Notes: generated from the letters alone by a model not told the origin. A DNA stretch of 64,000 bases from Polaribacter butkevichii (GCF_038024105.1 NZ_CP150661.1:1-64000), one strand, 5' to 3'; positions 8,880-17,094 are shown, counted from the first letter of the stretch. Numbers and translations: made by a program.

Positions 8880-10268
8880 ATGAAGAAAATTTTTGGTTTA
8901 TTAGGAATGGCCGTTTTAGGAGGCGCAGTTGCTTTAGGTGGCTATAAAATGTTTTTTGGAAATGAGGTAATTGTAAAAAACACAGTTTCTCAACCTTTGC
9001 AAACGGTCACGGCAAGTTATAATCCCGTCCTAAATAAAGCAAGCTCAATTGCAAATTCTATCGATTTTACAATTGCAGCAGAAAATAGTGTTCATGCAGT
9101 TGTTCACGTAAAAAATACGGCAATAAGGACACAAGTAAATCCGTTAGATATGTTTTTTGGAAACAGTAATGGAGGTAGACAATACGAGCAAGTAGGTACT
9201 GGTAGTGGTGTTATTATTTCACAAGATGGATACATTGTAACCAATAATCATGTTATTGATGGAGCAGCAGATTTAGAAATTACTTTAAACAATAAGCAAA
9301 AGTACAAAGCCAAATTAATTGGTACGGATAAAGAAAATGATATTGCATTGTTAAAAATTGATGCAGATATGGATTTACCTTACATTCCATTTGCAAATTC
9401 AGACAATATTAAAATAGGAGAGTGGGTATTGGCAGTTGGTAACCCTTATAACCTAACATCTACAGTAACTGCGGGTATTGTAAGTGCAAAGGGTAGAGAT
9501 TTAGAAGGAAATACAGCTATAGATTCTTTTATACAAACAGATGCAGCTGTAAATCCAGGAAATAGTGGAGGAGCTTTGGTAAATACACGTGGAGAATTGG
9601 TAGGAATTAATACTGCCATTACATCTAAAACAGGATCATTTATAGGGTATTCTTTTGCAGTACCATCTAACATTGCTAAAAAAGTAATTGATGATTTATT
9701 AGAATATGGTGCAGTACAAGAGGCTATTTTAGGGATTAATGTGGATAGCTCTAATGATGATATAGATGGAGTTAAAATTGCTTCTGTTACAGAAGATGGT
9801 GGTGCTAAAAATGCCGATTTAAAATCTGGAGATATAATTATGAAAGTAAACGATGTTAAGATTTCTAAATTCTCTGAGTTAAGAGGGCAGTTAACAGCAA
9901 AAAGACCCGGAGAAAATGTAAGTATTACGGTTGATAGAGATGGTGATGTAATTACTAAAACCGTTAAGTTAGGTAAGAAAAATTACTTTTTATCTAGAAG
10001 TTTAAATGTTACCTTAAAAGATTTAACTAAAAAAGACTTAAAAAAATATGATATTTCTGGAGGCGCAAAAATTTTGAAAAACGGGAATAGAAACTTAGAT
10101 TATTACGGAGTTAAAGAAGGATATATTATTACTAAAATTAATAAAAAAGAAGTGTTAGATGCTAATGCTGCAGCTAAAGCAATAGATGCTTCTTATGGAT
10201 CTGGAACCCCTATTTATATTGAGGTAATTAATTTAAAGGGAGAGGTAGAACGTTACGCTTTTAGATAA
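8880..10268 (+). CDS. DegP/HtrA periplasmic serine protease
   Basis: A trypsin-like protease and chaperone that degrades misfolded envelope proteins. The 462-residue protein starts with an N-terminal hydrophobic signal/anchor (5-26), then a protease domain with the triad His124 (TNNHVID), Asp154 (ENDIALLK) and Ser229 (GNSGG), then a PDZ domain (about 275-365) and a second, more divergent PDZ (about 375-462). ATG start; monocistronic, with a strong terminator 62 bp downstream. The phased GTTAAA array in its promoter suggests envelope-stress control. Confidence 0.94.
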   Translation: MKKIFGLLGMAVLGGAVALGGYKMFFGNEVIVKNTVSQPLQTVTASYNPVLNKASSIANSIDFTIAAENSVHAVVHVKNTAIRTQVNPLDMFFGNSNGGRQYEQVGTGSGVIISQDGYIVTNNHVIDGAADLEITLNNKQKYKAKLIGTDKENDIALLKIDADMDLPYIPFANSDNIKIGEWVLAVGNPYNLTSTVTAGIVSAKGRDLEGNTAIDSFIQTDAAVNPGNSGGALVNTRGELVGINTAITSKTGSFIGYSFAVPSNIAKKVIDDLLEYGAVQEAILGINVDSSNDDIDGVKIASVTEDGGAKNADLKSGDIIMKVNDVKISKFSELRGQLTAKRPGENVSITVDRDGDVITKTVKLGKKNYFLSRSLNVTLKDLTKKDLKKYDISGGAKILKNGNRNLDYYGVKEGYIITKINKKEVLDANAAAKAIDASYGSGTPIYIEVINLKGEVERYAFR

Positions 10269-10330
10269 AATAAATTATTATTAGTTTTTGTTGTTCTTAG
10301 ATATTAGTAGATTAATTATTACTAATTATT

Positions 10331-10363
10331 AAAACACTTCTAAACATTGTTTAGAAGTGTTTT
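10331..10363 (+). terminator. Terminator after degP
   Basis: A 15-bp stem (AAAACACTTCTAAAC / GTTTAGAAGTGTTTT) with loop ATT is followed by more T residues. Confidence 0.88.
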
Positions 10364-10448
10364 TTTTTACATTGAGTTCAATTTATTGATTACTGAAATG
10401 AGATTCCATTGCTGTAAACCATGCAAATTTGTGTTTACATGAACATAT

Positions 10449-10575
10449 CGTTGTTGTATAAGGGAAGTTGCGGTTTTGTCAGCGAGGAATTTCCGAAGGA
10501 AATTCAGAAGTTGGCAAAAATGCAACTGTCTTTGTTTAAACACTAATTTAGCAAATTTTTTTAGACGGTGTTGTA
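10449..10575. repeat. Structured dispersed element, copy 1
   Basis: On the plus strand it starts CGTTGTTGTA and ends ACGGTGTTGTAC. It contains a perfect central hairpin (GAATTTCC-GAA-GGAAATTC, 10487-10505) nested in an outer imperfect stem AGTTGC..TTTTG pairing with CAAAA..GCAACT. It aligns along its length with copy 2 at 14057-14181. It lies 38 bp beyond the stop of the minus-strand 94-residue gene. This and the terminator before it account for most of the 344-bp gap after degP. Confidence 0.65.
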
Positions 10576-10612
10576 CGTCGTTTTTATTTTTCAGATTATT
10601 ATTTTCAAAATA

Positions 10613-10897
10613 CTAGTTCAAAAATATAGTCAAAATAATGATTAGAATTAAGACAGTCAAGGCGAATATTATTCTTTCCTTTTTTCGTTCCGATTCCGCT
10701 TTCTTTCTAATTTCAGTTTTAATTCGAGTAAGTTCCTCTTCTGAAACTTTTTTAAAATTCAGTTTTTCAGATTCGCCACTTGAAAAATTCAAATCTCTAT
10801 TATTAGATTTAAATTTCGGTTTGTTAGATGTTTTCATAGAACGATTTTGTTTCATTCTATTATTCATATCCGCAACATGTCCAGCTCCTCCGCTCAT
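10613..10897 (-). CDS. Small tail-anchored protein of unknown function
   Basis: A 94-residue protein: an N-terminal Gly/Asn/Arg-rich segment (MSGGAGHVADMNNRMKQNR), a basic and then highly charged middle that may form a coiled coil (EEELTRIKTEIRKKAESERK), and a single C-terminal hydrophobic helix (about 76-93) that would anchor it with the N-terminus in the cytosol. ATG start. GTTGTACGT motifs flank the gene in opposite orientation (ACGTACAAC at about 10944, GTTGTACGT at about 10570), and structured element copy 1 lies just downstream, so it resembles a mobile cassette. Function unknown. Confidence 0.65.
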   Translation of the reverse strand: MSGGAGHVADMNNRMKQNRSMKTSNKPKFKSNNRDLNFSSGESEKLNFKKVSEEELTRIKTEIRKKAESERKKERIIFALTVLILIIILTIFLN

Positions 10898-11022
10898 TTA
10901 ATTAATTCTTTATTTTCTATTTCAGTTCCGTTTTTCTCAAATTACGTACAACAGGTAATAAGGTCTATCATTTATGAATCAGGTAAACAGTTATTATTCG
11001 TGTTTACTTGCGTTTAATTTTA

Positions 11023-11700
11023 CTACAACGTAAAAATAGTAAGTAAAACTCCTAAAAGAATGGCTATAAACTTCTGTAAGTTAAATTTATGGTTTTCAGA
11101 TCCTTCAAAAAGAATAATGGTAGAAATATGTAAAAACACACCAATAATTAATGCCGTAATTTCTGTTGCATAAGTAGTAAAGAAAGGAATCTTATCACCT
11201 AGTAATAAACCCAAAGGACTCATTAAAGCAAAAGCACTTAAAAAAATAAAGGTTATTTTTTTAGAATATTTTGTCTGAATTAAAAAGGTTGTTAACACAA
11301 TGGCGATGGGTATTTTATGTACTATAATTGCCCATAATAAATTATCACCCGTATTGTGTATCGGTAAACCTTCAGAAAAAGCATGCAAACATAAACTTAC
11401 AAATAATAAGGTAGGAAATTCTTTTCCATCAGAATGAATATGAATATGACCATGTTCTGCTCCTTTAGAAAAAGACTCTAAAACAGATTGAATGATAATT
11501 CCGACTAAAATAAAGATTCCTATTTTTTTATATTCCGTAGTTTCTGCATATACCTCTGGTAATAAATGTAAAACGGTAACAGATAATAAATAAGCGCCAC
11601 TAAAAGCCAATAATAGACGGACTATTTTTTTACTTGGTTTTATGATAAAAACCAAGATAGAGCCAATAAAAACAGATGCTATTAAAAGTATATAACTCAT
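11023..11700 (-). CDS. ZIP family divalent metal transporter
   Basis: A 225-residue integral membrane protein with about seven to eight hydrophobic helices. The metal-site motifs HAFSEGLPIH (around 121-130) and the following HKIPIAIVL (around 143-151) match helices 4 and 5 of ZIP transporters, and a His-rich loop EHGHIHIHSDGKE lies before them, as expected for zinc or iron uptake. Its ATG overlaps the stop of the upstream methyltransferase gene by 4 bp, so the two are translationally coupled. Confidence 0.9.
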   Translation of the reverse strand: MSYILLIASVFIGSILVFIIKPSKKIVRLLLAFSGAYLLSVTVLHLLPEVYAETTEYKKIGIFILVGIIIQSVLESFSKGAEHGHIHIHSDGKEFPTLLFVSLCLHAFSEGLPIHNTGDNLLWAIIVHKIPIAIVLTTFLIQTKYSKKITFIFLSAFALMSPLGLLLGDKIPFFTTYATEITALIIGVFLHISTIILFEGSENHKFNLQKFIAILLGVLLTIFTL

Positions 11701-12422
11701 TTTGCAATAATAATTAATCGATCAGAAGTTTTAGCTTCGTAAGTATTTAAATCGTAATCGCCAAAAACATTTGTAATTGTAAAACCAACTTCATTAAAGA
11801 AAGAAGTCATTTTAGCAAGGTCTAAATATTTAACACGTTCTGTATAAGAATGATTTTCTCCATCAGCAAAAAAAGAAATATGCTTTAAGATAAAACCCTC
11901 TTTAATTTCTCTTTTAATGTTAAAAGTAATGTTATCAACCGTTTTGGTTTCAGAAGTTACTAAATTCAGTCTTACTTTTTCTGCATTTAAAAAATCAAAC
12001 ACAAAAACACCCCCTTTATTTAACCCCTGTTTAATGTTATTTAGTATTAGAATATCTTCCTTATCATCTTCAAAATAACCAAAACTTGTAAATAGGTTAA
12101 ATACAGCGTCGTACGTGTGGTTAAAAGGCTTTCGCATGTCATGTACCTTAAATTGTAAGGTGTCATTTTCAAACTTTTTAGCAGCTTTAATACTGTTTTC
12201 AGCCAAATCGCCACCACTAACCGTATACCCTAAAGAGTTTAAAAATACAGAATGACGTCCTTTACCACAAGGCAAATCTAAAATATGCGTTGTTTTTGGT
12301 AAGTTTAAAAAAGACGTAATATTCTTCATAAACAACTGCGCTTCTCCGTCATTTCTTTCTTTATATAAAGTGTGGTAATAAGAAGTGTTAAACCAATCTG
12401 TAAACCAATCTTTTGTTTTCAT
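11697..12422 (-). CDS. Class I SAM-dependent methyltransferase
   Basis: A 241-residue soluble methyltransferase. Motif I is LDLPCGKGRHS (about 49-59), the acidic motif II is in SGGDLAENS, and the FNLFTSFGYFED segment is typical of small-molecule methyltransferases annotated as methyltransferase domain 25. The substrate is unknown. It is the first gene of a two-gene unit with the ZIP transporter (4-bp overlap) and diverges from the RlmL-like gene. Confidence 0.88.
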   Translation of the reverse strand: MKTKDWFTDWFNTSYYHTLYKERNDGEAQLFMKNITSFLNLPKTTHILDLPCGKGRHSVFLNSLGYTVSGGDLAENSIKAAKKFENDTLQFKVHDMRKPFNHTYDAVFNLFTSFGYFEDDKEDILILNNIKQGLNKGGVFVFDFLNAEKVRLNLVTSETKTVDNITFNIKREIKEGFILKHISFFADGENHSYTERVKYLDLAKMTSFFNEVGFTITNVFGDYDLNTYEAKTSDRLIIIAK

Positions 12423-12594
12423 TTTTATAATATTTGCAATAACCAGCAGATTACTTAGATTGCTATTGGGGTTTTTTATGCATGTCCTTTATGGACTTTC
12501 AGTCTGTAAAAGTAACCAAATCTTACGTTCTGTAAAATGTATTTCTTAATTAGTATAAATCCTATTTATAAATAGTATTTTTGCAGTCAATTTT

Positions 12595-13794
12595 ATGAGC
12601 ATGAACAAAGATTTTAAAATGACAGCAACAACACTTTTCGGTTTAGAAGGTGTTTTAGCAAAAGAATTAAGAGACCTAGGAGCACAAGATGTTAAAGAAG
12701 GTGTAAGAATGGTCTCTTTTAGAGGAGATAGCGGTTTTATGTACAAAGCAAATATTGCTTTAAGAACTGCTGTAAGAATTTTAAAACCAATTAAAGTTTG
12801 TAAAATTTACGATGAAGAAGATTTGTATGAAGCGATTCAGAAAATTAAATGGGAAAATTATTTAGAAACCGAAGGTACTTTTGCTATTGGAGCGGTAGTT
12901 AACTCTAAGAATTTTACATCTAACTCGCATTATATCTCTTTAAAATCTAAAGATGCTATTGCAGATTATTTTAGACATAAATACAGTAAAAGACCCAATG
13001 TAGATTTAGATTATCCAGATTTAAAGATTCACATTCACATACAAAAAGAGTGGTTAACCGTTTCTTTAGATTCATCCGGAGATTCTTTACACAAAAGAGG
13101 GTATAGAACTGCCACAAACATTGCACCCATAAACGAAGTTTTGGCAGCAGGTATGATTTTATTATCTGGGTACACAGGTGAAGAAAATTTTATAGACCCA
13201 ATGTGTGGTTCTGGTACTATTTTAATAGAAGCAGCAATGATTGCCAATAATATTCCGGCAAACATCAACAGAAAATTATTTGCTTTTGAGAATTGGAAAG
13301 ATTATGATGAAGACTTGTATTTTACCATTCAAGAATCCTTATTAAAGAAAATTCGTTCTTCTCACTTTAAAATAATGGGCTTCGATAAAGCGCCATCTGC
13401 AGTAGAAAAAGCGAATGCAAATATTATAAATGCAAATTTAGACGAGTTTATAGGTGTACACCACGTTAACTTTTTCAACTCTAAAAAAGAAGTTTTTGGT
13501 AACACCACTATTTTATTTAATCCGCCTTATGGCGAGCGTTTAAATATAGATGTAGAAGAATTTTACACTAAAATAGGCGATACCTTAAAAAACAACTATC
13601 CAGGTTCTACGGCTTGGTTAATTACTTCAGATACAGACGCTTTAAAGTGTGTAGGTTTAAGAACCTCTAAGAGAATTGCTCTTAAAAACGGAGATTTAAA
13701 CTGTAGGTTTGTAAAGTACGAATTGTACGAAGGAACCCGTAAGTTTAAAGAACGTAAAGAAAATACAGATACAGAAGAAGAAACAAATGATTAA
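12595..13794 (+). CDS. THUMP-domain RNA methyltransferase (RlmL N-terminal-half type)
   Basis: A 399-residue protein with an N-terminal THUMP RNA-binding domain (about 45-165) and a C-terminal Rossmann methyltransferase domain with FIDPMCGSGTILIEAA and the catalytic NPPYGERL (guanine N2-type NPPY). It corresponds to the N-terminal half of E. coli RlmL, which makes m2G2445 in 23S rRNA; the RlmK half is absent, as usual in Bacteroidetes. The start is ATG at 12595 (a second ATG two codons on). A TAnnTTTG box (TATTTTTG, 12576-12583) lies 11 bp upstream. Confidence 0.9.
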   Translation: MSMNKDFKMTATTLFGLEGVLAKELRDLGAQDVKEGVRMVSFRGDSGFMYKANIALRTAVRILKPIKVCKIYDEEDLYEAIQKIKWENYLETEGTFAIGAVVNSKNFTSNSHYISLKSKDAIADYFRHKYSKRPNVDLDYPDLKIHIHIQKEWLTVSLDSSGDSLHKRGYRTATNIAPINEVLAAGMILLSGYTGEENFIDPMCGSGTILIEAAMIANNIPANINRKLFAFENWKDYDEDLYFTIQESLLKKIRSSHFKIMGFDKAPSAVEKANANIINANLDEFIGVHHVNFFNSKKEVFGNTTILFNPPYGERLNIDVEEFYTKIGDTLKNNYPGSTAWLITSDTDALKCVGLRTSKRIALKNGDLNCRFVKYELYEGTRKFKERKENTDTEEETND

Positions 13795-13795
13795 G

Positions 13796-13821
13796 GCATT
13801 GCGAGGAACAAAGCAATCTGC
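13796..13821. repeat. Short REP-like element
   Basis: GCATTGCGAGGAACAAAGCAA followed by TCTGC, with ATTGC/GCAAT ends pairing, starts within 2 bp of the RlmL-like stop codon. I recognise it as a common flavobacterial intergenic repeat. A more degraded relative may lie at 12437-12475. Confidence 0.5.
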
Positions 13822-13871
13822 TAATTATTAAAAGAACTGTTTTTTTAAACGCTTAAAGAATTAGTATTTGA

Positions 13872-13940
13872 AGCTATTTCCCGCTTTCCGTTATATCTTT
13901 TTGTGAAAAACAAAAAGGATGCCACTTCAATCGGGGCTAG
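13872..13940. repeat. Dispersed flavobacterial repeat, plus orientation
   Basis: The core ATCTTTTTGTG..CAAAAAGGAT is bordered by AGCTATTTCCCGCTTTCCG on the left and TCGGGGCTAG on the right. The reverse-complement form matches repeats seen in many Flavobacteriaceae. The element at 33377-33463 shares the core in the opposite orientation. Confidence 0.65.
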
Positions 13941-13995
13941 ACTTGTTTGTAAGCTTCAATAATAATTAGGCTATTCTTTTCTTAAATATAAAAAT

Positions 13996-14042
13996 ACCTT
14001 AGACAAACTGAATATAAGTCAGTTTGTCTAAGGTGTTTTTTT
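13996..14042 (+). terminator. Terminator beyond the RlmL-like gene
   Basis: A perfect 16-bp stem (ACCTTAGACAAACTGA / TCAGTTTGTCTAAGGT) with a 7-base loop is followed by G and a run of T. It is 200 bp past the stop, so two repeats lie in the predicted 3' untranslated region. Confidence 0.88.
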
Positions 14043-14056
14043 TCCGTTTAGCTAAC

Positions 14057-14181
14057 CGTTGTTGTGTTATGAAAAGTTGCGATTAAAGTGAACGGCTATT
14101 TTCCGCAGGAAAATAGGAGTTTACAAAAATGCGGCTAACTTTGATTAAGCTAAAATTAAGCAATTTTTTTACACGGTATTA
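14057..14181. repeat. Structured dispersed element, copy 2
   Basis: It starts CGTTGTTGTG and ends ACACGGTATTA. The central hairpin is CTATTTTCC-GCA-GGAAAATAG (14096-14116). It aligns with copy 1 through shared blocks AAGTTGCG, CAAAAATGC, and AGCAA plus a T run before ACGGT. The two hairpins differ in sequence while keeping the pairing. It ends 1 bp before the stop codon of the downstream minus-strand lipoprotein gene. Confidence 0.65.
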
Positions 14182-14182
14182 G

Positions 14183-15205
14183 TTACTGGTATTTTTTCTT
14201 TAATTGTTCAATAATTTCCTTGTATGCTTGTTCAAATTCCATTTTTTCATCGTTAAGGTACTTGTCCAAATATTCATAAATTATTCTTGAATTTTTCGGT
14301 TGATGGTCAATTTCATCATCGCCTACTTTTTTTCCATAATTTAATTCCAATATTTTAGCCGTTAATCCACGCACAATAATCTCGTCTATGTCGTGATATT
14401 CATCTTTAAATTTTTCTTGATTAACCAATGAATCAAGTTTTTGGTCATAATATTTTTTATAAAGGTGGTCAGTATAAATATGACTGTTTTCGTGAATCAC
14501 AATTCTTCTGTAATCTTCGTTCCATTTCAATCTTAATGGTTTGATTGAATCATTTGGTTGGTCACATAAATAGGTCAAGAGAACCAATCTTTCATTTTCT
14601 GGATTATTTGTGAAAGTTATGGCTTTATTGGTTATTCGGTTTAATGGGTCAAAAAATATTTCAAGGTTTGTTTCTTTGTCTGTCCGATAGAATCTATTTA
14701 GTTTTTTAGTGATTTGGTTGGATTTTATGGAATCTTTAAAAGGCTTAAAATCTATATTGTAATTGTTTTTGAATTTAATTGTCTTTTTGAAATCAATAAG
14801 AAGTTTTGAAAGAGAATCTAAATGTTGTCCGTACCAACCAAACTCTATTGTAAGCACTTTAATATTTAGGTTGTCTTTTGTTTTTAAGTTTTTGTCAAGG
14901 CAAAGAGCAAGTGTTGGTAAATCCGATTTCCACACATCTCCATTTCCGATTTTTTTAACTAATGGATGATTTCTGTACTTTTTGTATGGCTCAAAATTTG
15001 TTTTGTAGAAGTCCGTTTTACAAGGTCTTAAATTGATGTCAATACTGTCCTCAAGTGCCAAAAAATAAGCAACTCTAAATAATTCCACTCTATCATCTAT
15101 GGATATTGAAATCGAGCTTTCATTTGTTTCAATTTCAGGTTTTTCATGTTTACAACCTATTAAACATAATCCTAAAATTGTCAATATGTACGGAATTTTA
15201 TTCAT
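14183..15205 (-). CDS. Lipoprotein with HEXXH zinc-protease motif (DUF4932-like)
   Basis: A 340-residue lipoprotein: the signal peptide ends in the lipobox LIGC with Cys18. The segment ISISIDDRVELFRVAYFLAL resembles the start of DUF4932, from memory. HENSH at 238-242 is a canonical HEXXH zinc-binding motif and DEIIVRGLTAKILE about 30 residues later could give the third ligand, so it may be a cell-surface or periplasmic metallopeptidase. It sits in an accessory stretch bounded by direct repeats TAGCTAACCGTT (14049) and TAGCTAACGTT (15211) with structured elements on both sides, which suggests cassette acquisition. Peptidase activity is inference. Confidence 0.65.
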   Translation of the reverse strand: MNKIPYILTILGLCLIGCKHEKPEIETNESSISISIDDRVELFRVAYFLALEDSIDINLRPCKTDFYKTNFEPYKKYRNHPLVKKIGNGDVWKSDLPTLALCLDKNLKTKDNLNIKVLTIEFGWYGQHLDSLSKLLIDFKKTIKFKNNYNIDFKPFKDSIKSNQITKKLNRFYRTDKETNLEIFFDPLNRITNKAITFTNNPENERLVLLTYLCDQPNDSIKPLRLKWNEDYRRIVIHENSHIYTDHLYKKYYDQKLDSLVNQEKFKDEYHDIDEIIVRGLTAKILELNYGKKVGDDEIDHQPKNSRIIYEYLDKYLNDEKMEFEQAYKEIIEQLKKKYQ

Positions 15206-15210
15206 ACTTG

Positions 15211-15243
15211 TAGCTAACGTTAAGACTGATATGACGTCGTTTT
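15211..15243. repeat. Cassette boundary: direct repeat and truncated structured element
   Basis: TAGCTAACGTT (15211-15221) repeats the TAGCTAACCGTT at 14049-14060. It is followed by TTAAGACTGATATGACGTCG and TTTT, similar to the end of copy 1 (TTTAGACGGTGTTGTACGTCG then T run), so it looks like the tail of a third copy. Further GTTAGC repeats lie at 15262-15276. Confidence 0.5.
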
Positions 15244-15373
15244 AATGACTTATATCAAGTAGTTAGCTAAGTTAGCTTTTTTGAGTCAAAAAGGCAAAAG
15301 TAGAAGTACTTGTTTTTCATTATTATAACCCCAAAAAAGTATACGTTGTACCTACTATATTTTTAAAAAATAG

Positions 15374-15405
15374 AACCACCATAACTTAAGGTATGGTGGT
15401 TTTAT
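15374..15405 (-). terminator. Terminator after iron alcohol dehydrogenase
   Basis: AACCACCATA pairs with TATGGTGGTT around an 8-base loop, just beyond the stop of the minus-strand dehydrogenase. The flanks are A/T-rich on both sides, so it could act in either direction. Confidence 0.72.
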
Positions 15406-15424
15406 TATATAGAAAAATGTTGTT

Positions 15425-16579
15425 TTACATGGCAGCTTTATAAATAGCAATGGTATCTTCTAAAGTTACTTCTCTAGGGTTTCCACCAGTACAAACATCT
15501 AATAAGGCATTTTTAGCCATTTCTTCAAAATCTTCTTCTTTAACCCCCAATTCTTTTAATCCAGTAGGAATTCCAACCGATTTAGACAAGGCTTTAATTG
15601 CAGCAATTGCAGCATTGGCTCCTTGGGTATCACTCATTTCTAAGACACCAACTCCCATAGCTCTTGCAACTCTTTTTAATTTATGAGCACAAGCAGGAAT
15701 GTTAAATTGTTCTACATGTGGTAATAAAATAGCATTGGCAACTCCATGAGGTAAATCGTACATACCACCTAATTGATGTGCCATAGAATGTACATAACCT
15801 AAACCTGCATTAGAAAACGCCTGACCTGCAATAAATTGTCCCCAAGCCATTTTGCTTCTAGCTTCTAAGTTTTTACCATCTACAACGGCAATTTCTAAAC
15901 TTTGTGAAATTAACTTAATAGCCTCTAAAGCCAAAGCGTCAGACCAACCAAAAGCCCCTTTTGTAACATAAGTTTCTATAGCATGTGTTAGTGCATCCAT
16001 ACCTGTAGCAGCAGTTAAAGCAGCTGGTTTTCCTAACATTAATACAGGGTCGTTAACAGCAATAGATACTAAACAGTTTTTATCTACCATAACCATTTTA
16101 ATATGGCGTTTTTCGTCTGTAATAACGTAATTTATGGTAACCTCACTTGCAGTACCGGCAGTTGTATTTATAGCTATAATTGGCAGTGATTTATGTTTAG
16201 ATAAATGCACACCATCATAATCTTTAATATCACCTCCGTTGGTTGCTAAAATACCAATGGCTTTTCCACAATCTTGCGGTGAGCCTCCTCCTAGAGTAAT
16301 AATAAAGTCGCAATTTTGATCTTTTAATAACTTTAATCCGTTATTTACGTTTTGGGTTGTTGGGTTGGGTTGTACATTATCAAATACTACAACTTCTATA
16401 TTAGAAGCCTCCATAACTTCTATTACTTTTTCTGCCACTCCAATTTTTACCAACATTTTGTCAGTAACAAATAAGGCTTTTTTATAAGGAAGACTTTTTA
16501 GCTCTTCTCCAAGATCATTTAAAGCACCAGGACCAATTAAACTTAAAGGGGGTAAATAAATTCTTCTGTTTTGTAACAT
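15425..16579 (-). CDS. Iron-containing alcohol dehydrogenase
   Basis: A 384-residue group III (Fe-dependent) NAD(P)-linked alcohol dehydrogenase. The nucleotide-binding GGGSPQDCGK starts at residue 97. Predicted metal ligands are Asp195 and His199 (GMDALTHAIE), His264 (VHSMAHQLGG) and His278 (DLPHGVANA), all at the family spacing. Members reduce or oxidise short alcohols, 1,3-propanediol or lactaldehyde; the substrate here is unknown. ATG start, single gene between a 15.4-kb terminator and a long empty spacer upstream. Confidence 0.93.
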   Translation of the reverse strand: MLQNRRIYLPPLSLIGPGALNDLGEELKSLPYKKALFVTDKMLVKIGVAEKVIEVMEASNIEVVVFDNVQPNPTTQNVNNGLKLLKDQNCDFIITLGGGSPQDCGKAIGILATNGGDIKDYDGVHLSKHKSLPIIAINTTAGTASEVTINYVITDEKRHIKMVMVDKNCLVSIAVNDPVLMLGKPAALTAATGMDALTHAIETYVTKGAFGWSDALALEAIKLISQSLEIAVVDGKNLEARSKMAWGQFIAGQAFSNAGLGYVHSMAHQLGGMYDLPHGVANAILLPHVEQFNIPACAHKLKRVARAMGVGVLEMSDTQGANAAIAAIKALSKSVGIPTGLKELGVKEEDFEEMAKNALLDVCTGGNPREVTLEDTIAIYKAAM

Positions 16580-17060
16580 TTTATGAAATTTAAGGTTTTT
16601 TTTACAAGTTAAAAGTATTGGTATTCTTTTAAGCCGTTAATGACTATTATCATCTTTCTATTTTACCTATTTATGTTCAATTTTTATGTACTAAAAAACG
16701 TGCTTTTTGTCAGTTTTAAAGTGTATGTATTTTTCCTAATGTGTTTATGTACAAGGTTTTGTGTTGTTTTTTTTGAGATATAATAAAATTAAAATAATTT
16801 TAAAAAAAAATGAAACGAGTGTTTATAGCAACAAATAGAACATCTATAAATGATGATTTAAGTAGTAGAATGTATAATGTTACTTGGCAGTGTCTTTTTT
16901 TTATGTAGGACAACAATTTTTACCTTTCTAAAGATATGCAATATAGCGGGGTAAAGAGGTAAGTTAATTACTGTTTGTTTTGCTTTTATAGTGTGTGATA
17001 GTTACCTTTCTTTTAAAGAGTGGGGTAGAAGTAAAATTATTCCTCTAAGATTCAAACAAA
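16580..17060. other. Long spacer without a recognisable gene
   Basis: No convincing gene is visible in this 480-bp AT-rich stretch. A 32-codon ATG frame at 16810 has no supporting features. Two loosely similar blocks, TTACCTTTCTAAAGA..GGGGTAAAG near 16920 and TTACCTTTCTTTTAAAGA..GGGGTAGAAG near 17003, may be degraded repeats. It should hold the promoter of the dehydrogenase on its left side. Confidence 0.4.
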
Positions 17061-17094
17061 AAAAAGTCCAAAACAATTAAGTTTTGGACTTTTT
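17061..17094 (-). terminator. Terminator after yidC
   Basis: A 14-bp stem (AAAAAGTCCAAAAC / GTTTTGGACTTTTT) with loop AATTAA lies 25 bp beyond the yidC stop. It is symmetrical enough to work in both directions. Confidence 0.85.

Noticed and set aside
10638..10901. An 87-codon plus-strand frame opposite the 94-residue gene
   Set aside because: It is the antisense shadow of the minus-strand gene, which has a coherent domain layout and ATG.
14049..15221. A true class 1-type integron cassette with attC site
   Set aside because: No integrase, and the core GTTAGC does not fully fit GTTRRRY; kept only as a cassette-like layout.
16810..16908. A 32-codon ATG reading frame in the spacer before the alcohol dehydrogenase
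   Set aside because: No promoter, recognisable protein features or codon pattern; chance frame in AT-rich DNA.
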